Assembly: GCF_025506355.1 (NCBI RefSeq)
Contig: NZ_JANZYP010000067.1
Location: 2,847 to 58,340 of the forward strand
DNA length: 55,494 bases
Source of the DNA: Sphaerisporangium corydalis
Lineage (GTDB): Bacteria > Actinomycetota > Actinomycetes > Streptosporangiales > Streptosporangiaceae
Direction of reading: 5' to 3'
Shown one piece after another: positions 53,689-55,494 of this stretch (the first letter of the stretch is position 1; each line of letters begins with the position of its first letter). The notes under the pieces were generated by a model that made no database searches, had not been told where the DNA came from, and saw only the letters and a program-made list of their open reading frames with translations. The translations under genes were made by a program, and so were the position numbers.

Positions 53689-54684
53689 CTCGATCACCCA
53701 ATGCAGGAAAAAGTAGGACACGGCCGCCACCAGGGCCGCGGCCGGGATCGTCAGCACCCACGCGGTGACGATGTTGCCCGCCACCCCCCACCGGACCGCG
53801 GACAGACGCTTGGTCGCGCCGACGCCCATGATCGCGCTGGTGATGGTGTGGGTCGTGGAGATCGGCGCCTTCGCCGCGATGGCCATCGTGTACAGGACGA
53901 TCGAGGCCGCCGTCTCCGCGGCGAACCCCTGCGCCGGAGTGAGGTGGATGATCCGCCGCCCCAGCGTCCGCATGATGCGCCAGCCACCGGAGTACGTGCC
54001 CAGCGAGATCGCCGCGGCGGCGGCCAGGATGACCCACTGCGGGATCGGGTCCTTGGCCGCCACGTAACCGCCCGTGTAGAGCGCGAGGAAGATCACGCCC
54101 ATCGTCTTCTGGGCGTCCTGGAGGCCGTGACCCAGCGCCATCGCGGCGGCGGAGACCGTCTGGGCGTACCGGAAGTTCTTGCCGGCCCGGTGCGGGTTGG
54201 CCCTGCGGAAGATCCACAGGATCGCGATCATGATGATGGCGCCCAGCAGAAAGCCCACGATCGGGGACAGGACCATCGGGATGACGACCTTCTCCAGCAC
54301 CCCGCTCCAGTGGATCGTGCTGGACGCCGCGAGAGCCGACCCGACGAGCCCGCCGATCAGCCCGTGGCTGCTCGACGAGGGCAGGCCGAAGTACCACGTG
54401 ATGAGGTTCCACGTGATCGCGCCGATCAGGCCGGCGCCCACGATGACCAGGCCGTGCGATCCGGTCGGCGGATCGATGATGCCGGTGCCGACCGTCCTTG
54501 CCACCTCGGTGCTGATGTGCGCGCCGACGAAGTTCATGGCCGCGGCCATGAACAACGCGGCCCGGGGCGTGAGAGCGCGGGTCGAGACCGAGGTCGCGAT
54601 CGCGTTGGCGGCGTCATGGAAGCCGTTGGTGTAGTCGAAGACCAGGGCTATGGCGATGACGCCGATGACAAGTGCGAGCTCCAC
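53686..54684 (-). CDS. inorganic phosphate transporter, Pit family (copy 2)
   Basis: 332 aa, identical to the transporter at 44246, starting with GTG directly after the DUF47 stop. Confidence 0.95.
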   Translation of the reverse strand: MELALVIGVIAIALVFDYTNGFHDAANAIATSVSTRALTPRAALFMAAAMNFVGAHISTEVARTVGTGIIDPPTGSHGLVIVGAGLIGAITWNLITWYFGLPSSSSHGLIGGLVGSALAASSTIHWSGVLEKVVIPMVLSPIVGFLLGAIIMIAILWIFRRANPHRAGKNFRYAQTVSAAAMALGHGLQDAQKTMGVIFLALYTGGYVAAKDPIPQWVILAAAAAISLGTYSGGWRIMRTLGRRIIHLTPAQGFAAETAASIVLYTMAIAAKAPISTTHTITSAIMGVGATKRLSAVRWGVAGNIVTAWVLTIPAAALVAAVSYFFLHWVIE

Positions 54685-55302
54685 TTAGCTTTCCTTGACC
54701 GCGATCGACTCGATCGTGTTCGCCACGTGCTCGAACGCGTCCGCGGCCATCTCGAGCTGGTCGATGACCTCCTTCATCTTCATCACGGTCAGAGCGTCGT
54801 ACTCACCGCCGAAGAGCTTGGCGAGCAGACGCCGGTAGACCTGGTCGGCCTGGTTCTCCAGGCGGTTGATCTCGATCCAGTACTCGTTGAGGTTGCTCAT
54901 CGACCGCAGCCTCGGCATGGCCTCGGCGGTCAGCTCCGCGGCCCGCTCCAGCACCTCCACCTGACGGACCACCTCCTTGGGGAGATGGTCGATCTTGTAG
55001 AGGCCGATGAGGTCGGCGGCGGCCTCCATGTAGTCCATCACGTCGTCGAGATTCGACGCGAGACGATAGATGTCCTCGCGGTCGAAGGGCGTGATGAAGC
55101 TCTCGTTGAGCCGATTCATGATCGCGTGAGTACGCTCGTCGCCCGCGTGCTCGCAGGCGCGCATCTTCTCGGCCAGGGCTTCCCTGTCCGACCCGTCGCT
55201 GATGATCTCTACCAGCAGGCGGGATGCGGTGACGAGGTTGTTCGCCGAGTCGGCGAACAAGTCGTAATAGCTGTCCTCACGAGGCGTGAGACGCAGGCGC
55301 AC
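54685..55302 (-). CDS. DUF47 PhoU-like regulator (copy 2)
   Basis: 205 aa, identical to the protein at 45245, starting with GTG at 55302. Its upstream sequence is identical to copy 1 as far as the window reaches (about 180 bp), after which it enters unique sequence rather than a glnR gene. Confidence 0.93.
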   Translation of the reverse strand: MRLRLTPREDSYYDLFADSANNLVTASRLLVEIISDGSDREALAEKMRACEHAGDERTHAIMNRLNESFITPFDREDIYRLASNLDDVMDYMEAAADLIGLYKIDHLPKEVVRQVEVLERAAELTAEAMPRLRSMSNLNEYWIEINRLENQADQVYRRLLAKLFGGEYDALTVMKMKEVIDQLEMAADAFEHVANTIESIAVKES

Positions 55303-55449
55303 GTCGTTCTCCAGATGTGCGGGGACGGTCCGCAGAGAAGAGTAAGGGGTACCGGCTGAAATGCGAAGTTCGTGACTAGCACTCCCTCTTGTAACTTTCC
55401 GTTCGCTTCCTCGCTGCCCTCCGTTCGCCCGATGACACCGATACATCGC

Positions 55450-55486
55450 ACCCCCACCCCCCACCGTTCCACCCCACCCCCAGCCG
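55450..55486 (-). other. G-quadruplex-prone tract near window end (copy 2)
   Basis: Same G-run arrangement on the minus strand as 46010-46046. The window stops a few bases later inside another C run. Confidence 0.65.
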
Positions 55487-55494
55487 CTCCCCCC

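Larger units (their letters stand above)
46043..55482. repeat. 9,440-bp perfect tandem duplication, copy 2
   Basis: Copy 2 follows copy 1 directly. Identity with copy 1 extends to CAGCC at 55481-55485; after that only nine unrelated bases (GCTCCCCCC) remain in the window, so the right flank is barely visible. Confidence 0.97.

Noticed and set aside
36603..55482. Transposon-mediated or homologous-recombination duplication
   Set aside because: No insertion sequence, inverted repeats, target-site duplication or long flanking homology is visible; only a 3-bp match at the junction.

Overview
The window is very GC-rich actinobacterial DNA (about 70% G+C by eye). GTG starts, gene order and promoter style all fit. 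Mycothiol genes (mshA, mshD), GlnR, a Nur-type Fur protein, HbhA and LmeA homologues and the MurT/GatD pair point to a filamentous actinomycete. A Streptosporangiales-like host (Nonomuraea, Microbispora or Streptosporangium type) is my inference, not a demonstrated identification. Two blocks match M. tuberculosis gene order as I remember it: regX3-senX3, gpm1, YbjN, mshA, SDR and then XRE-hbhA-DUF2516 (Rv0491 down to Rv0474), and sseC-cysA-thiX-lmeA-glnR-like-mshD (Rv0814c to Rv0819).

Layout. 1-6.5 kb: PhoR/SenX3 kinase divergent from phoU across a PHO box, gpmA, a YbjN protein, mshA, an SDR and a methyltransferase. 6.6-8.7 kb: a 41-bp tandem repeat, a macro-domain hydrolase and a BlaI/M56-peptidase pair. 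8.7-12 kb: XRE regulator, HbhA-like protein, DUF2516 and DUF2207 membrane proteins. 12-18.7 kb: asparaginase, dtd, ygfZ, a nur-like regulator, an orphan small ORF/RNA locus, a nitrobindin-like protein, DsrE, gatD and murT. 18.8-31.3 kb: an undescribed-looking membrane locus made of a HerA-like ATPase, a membrane pseudo-ATPase whose Walker lysine is replaced by tryptophan, and two tandem, diverged copies of a four-gene membrane cassette. 31.5-36.3 kb: a sulfurtransferase operon behind a cysteine-containing leader peptide, then lmeA-sigma-anti-sigma-thioredoxin and a MoaD-like gene.

From 36603 to 55482 the sequence is one 9,440-bp unit present twice in perfect tandem. Each copy carries glnR, a secreted 5'-nucleotidase, mshD, a large Crp-STAND-TPR regulator, a Pit phosphate transporter and its DUF47/PhoU-like partner. 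The window ends 12 bases after copy 2, so a true recent duplication and an assembly artefact both remain possible.

Themes. Phosphate control appears at both ends (PhoR/PhoU; Pit/DUF47). Thiol and sulfur metabolism recurs (mshA, mshD, rhodanese, thioredoxin, Cys leader, ZAS anti-sigma). Many promoters look leaderless: a TANNNT -10 box lies 6-8 nt before the start codon of at least sixteen genes.
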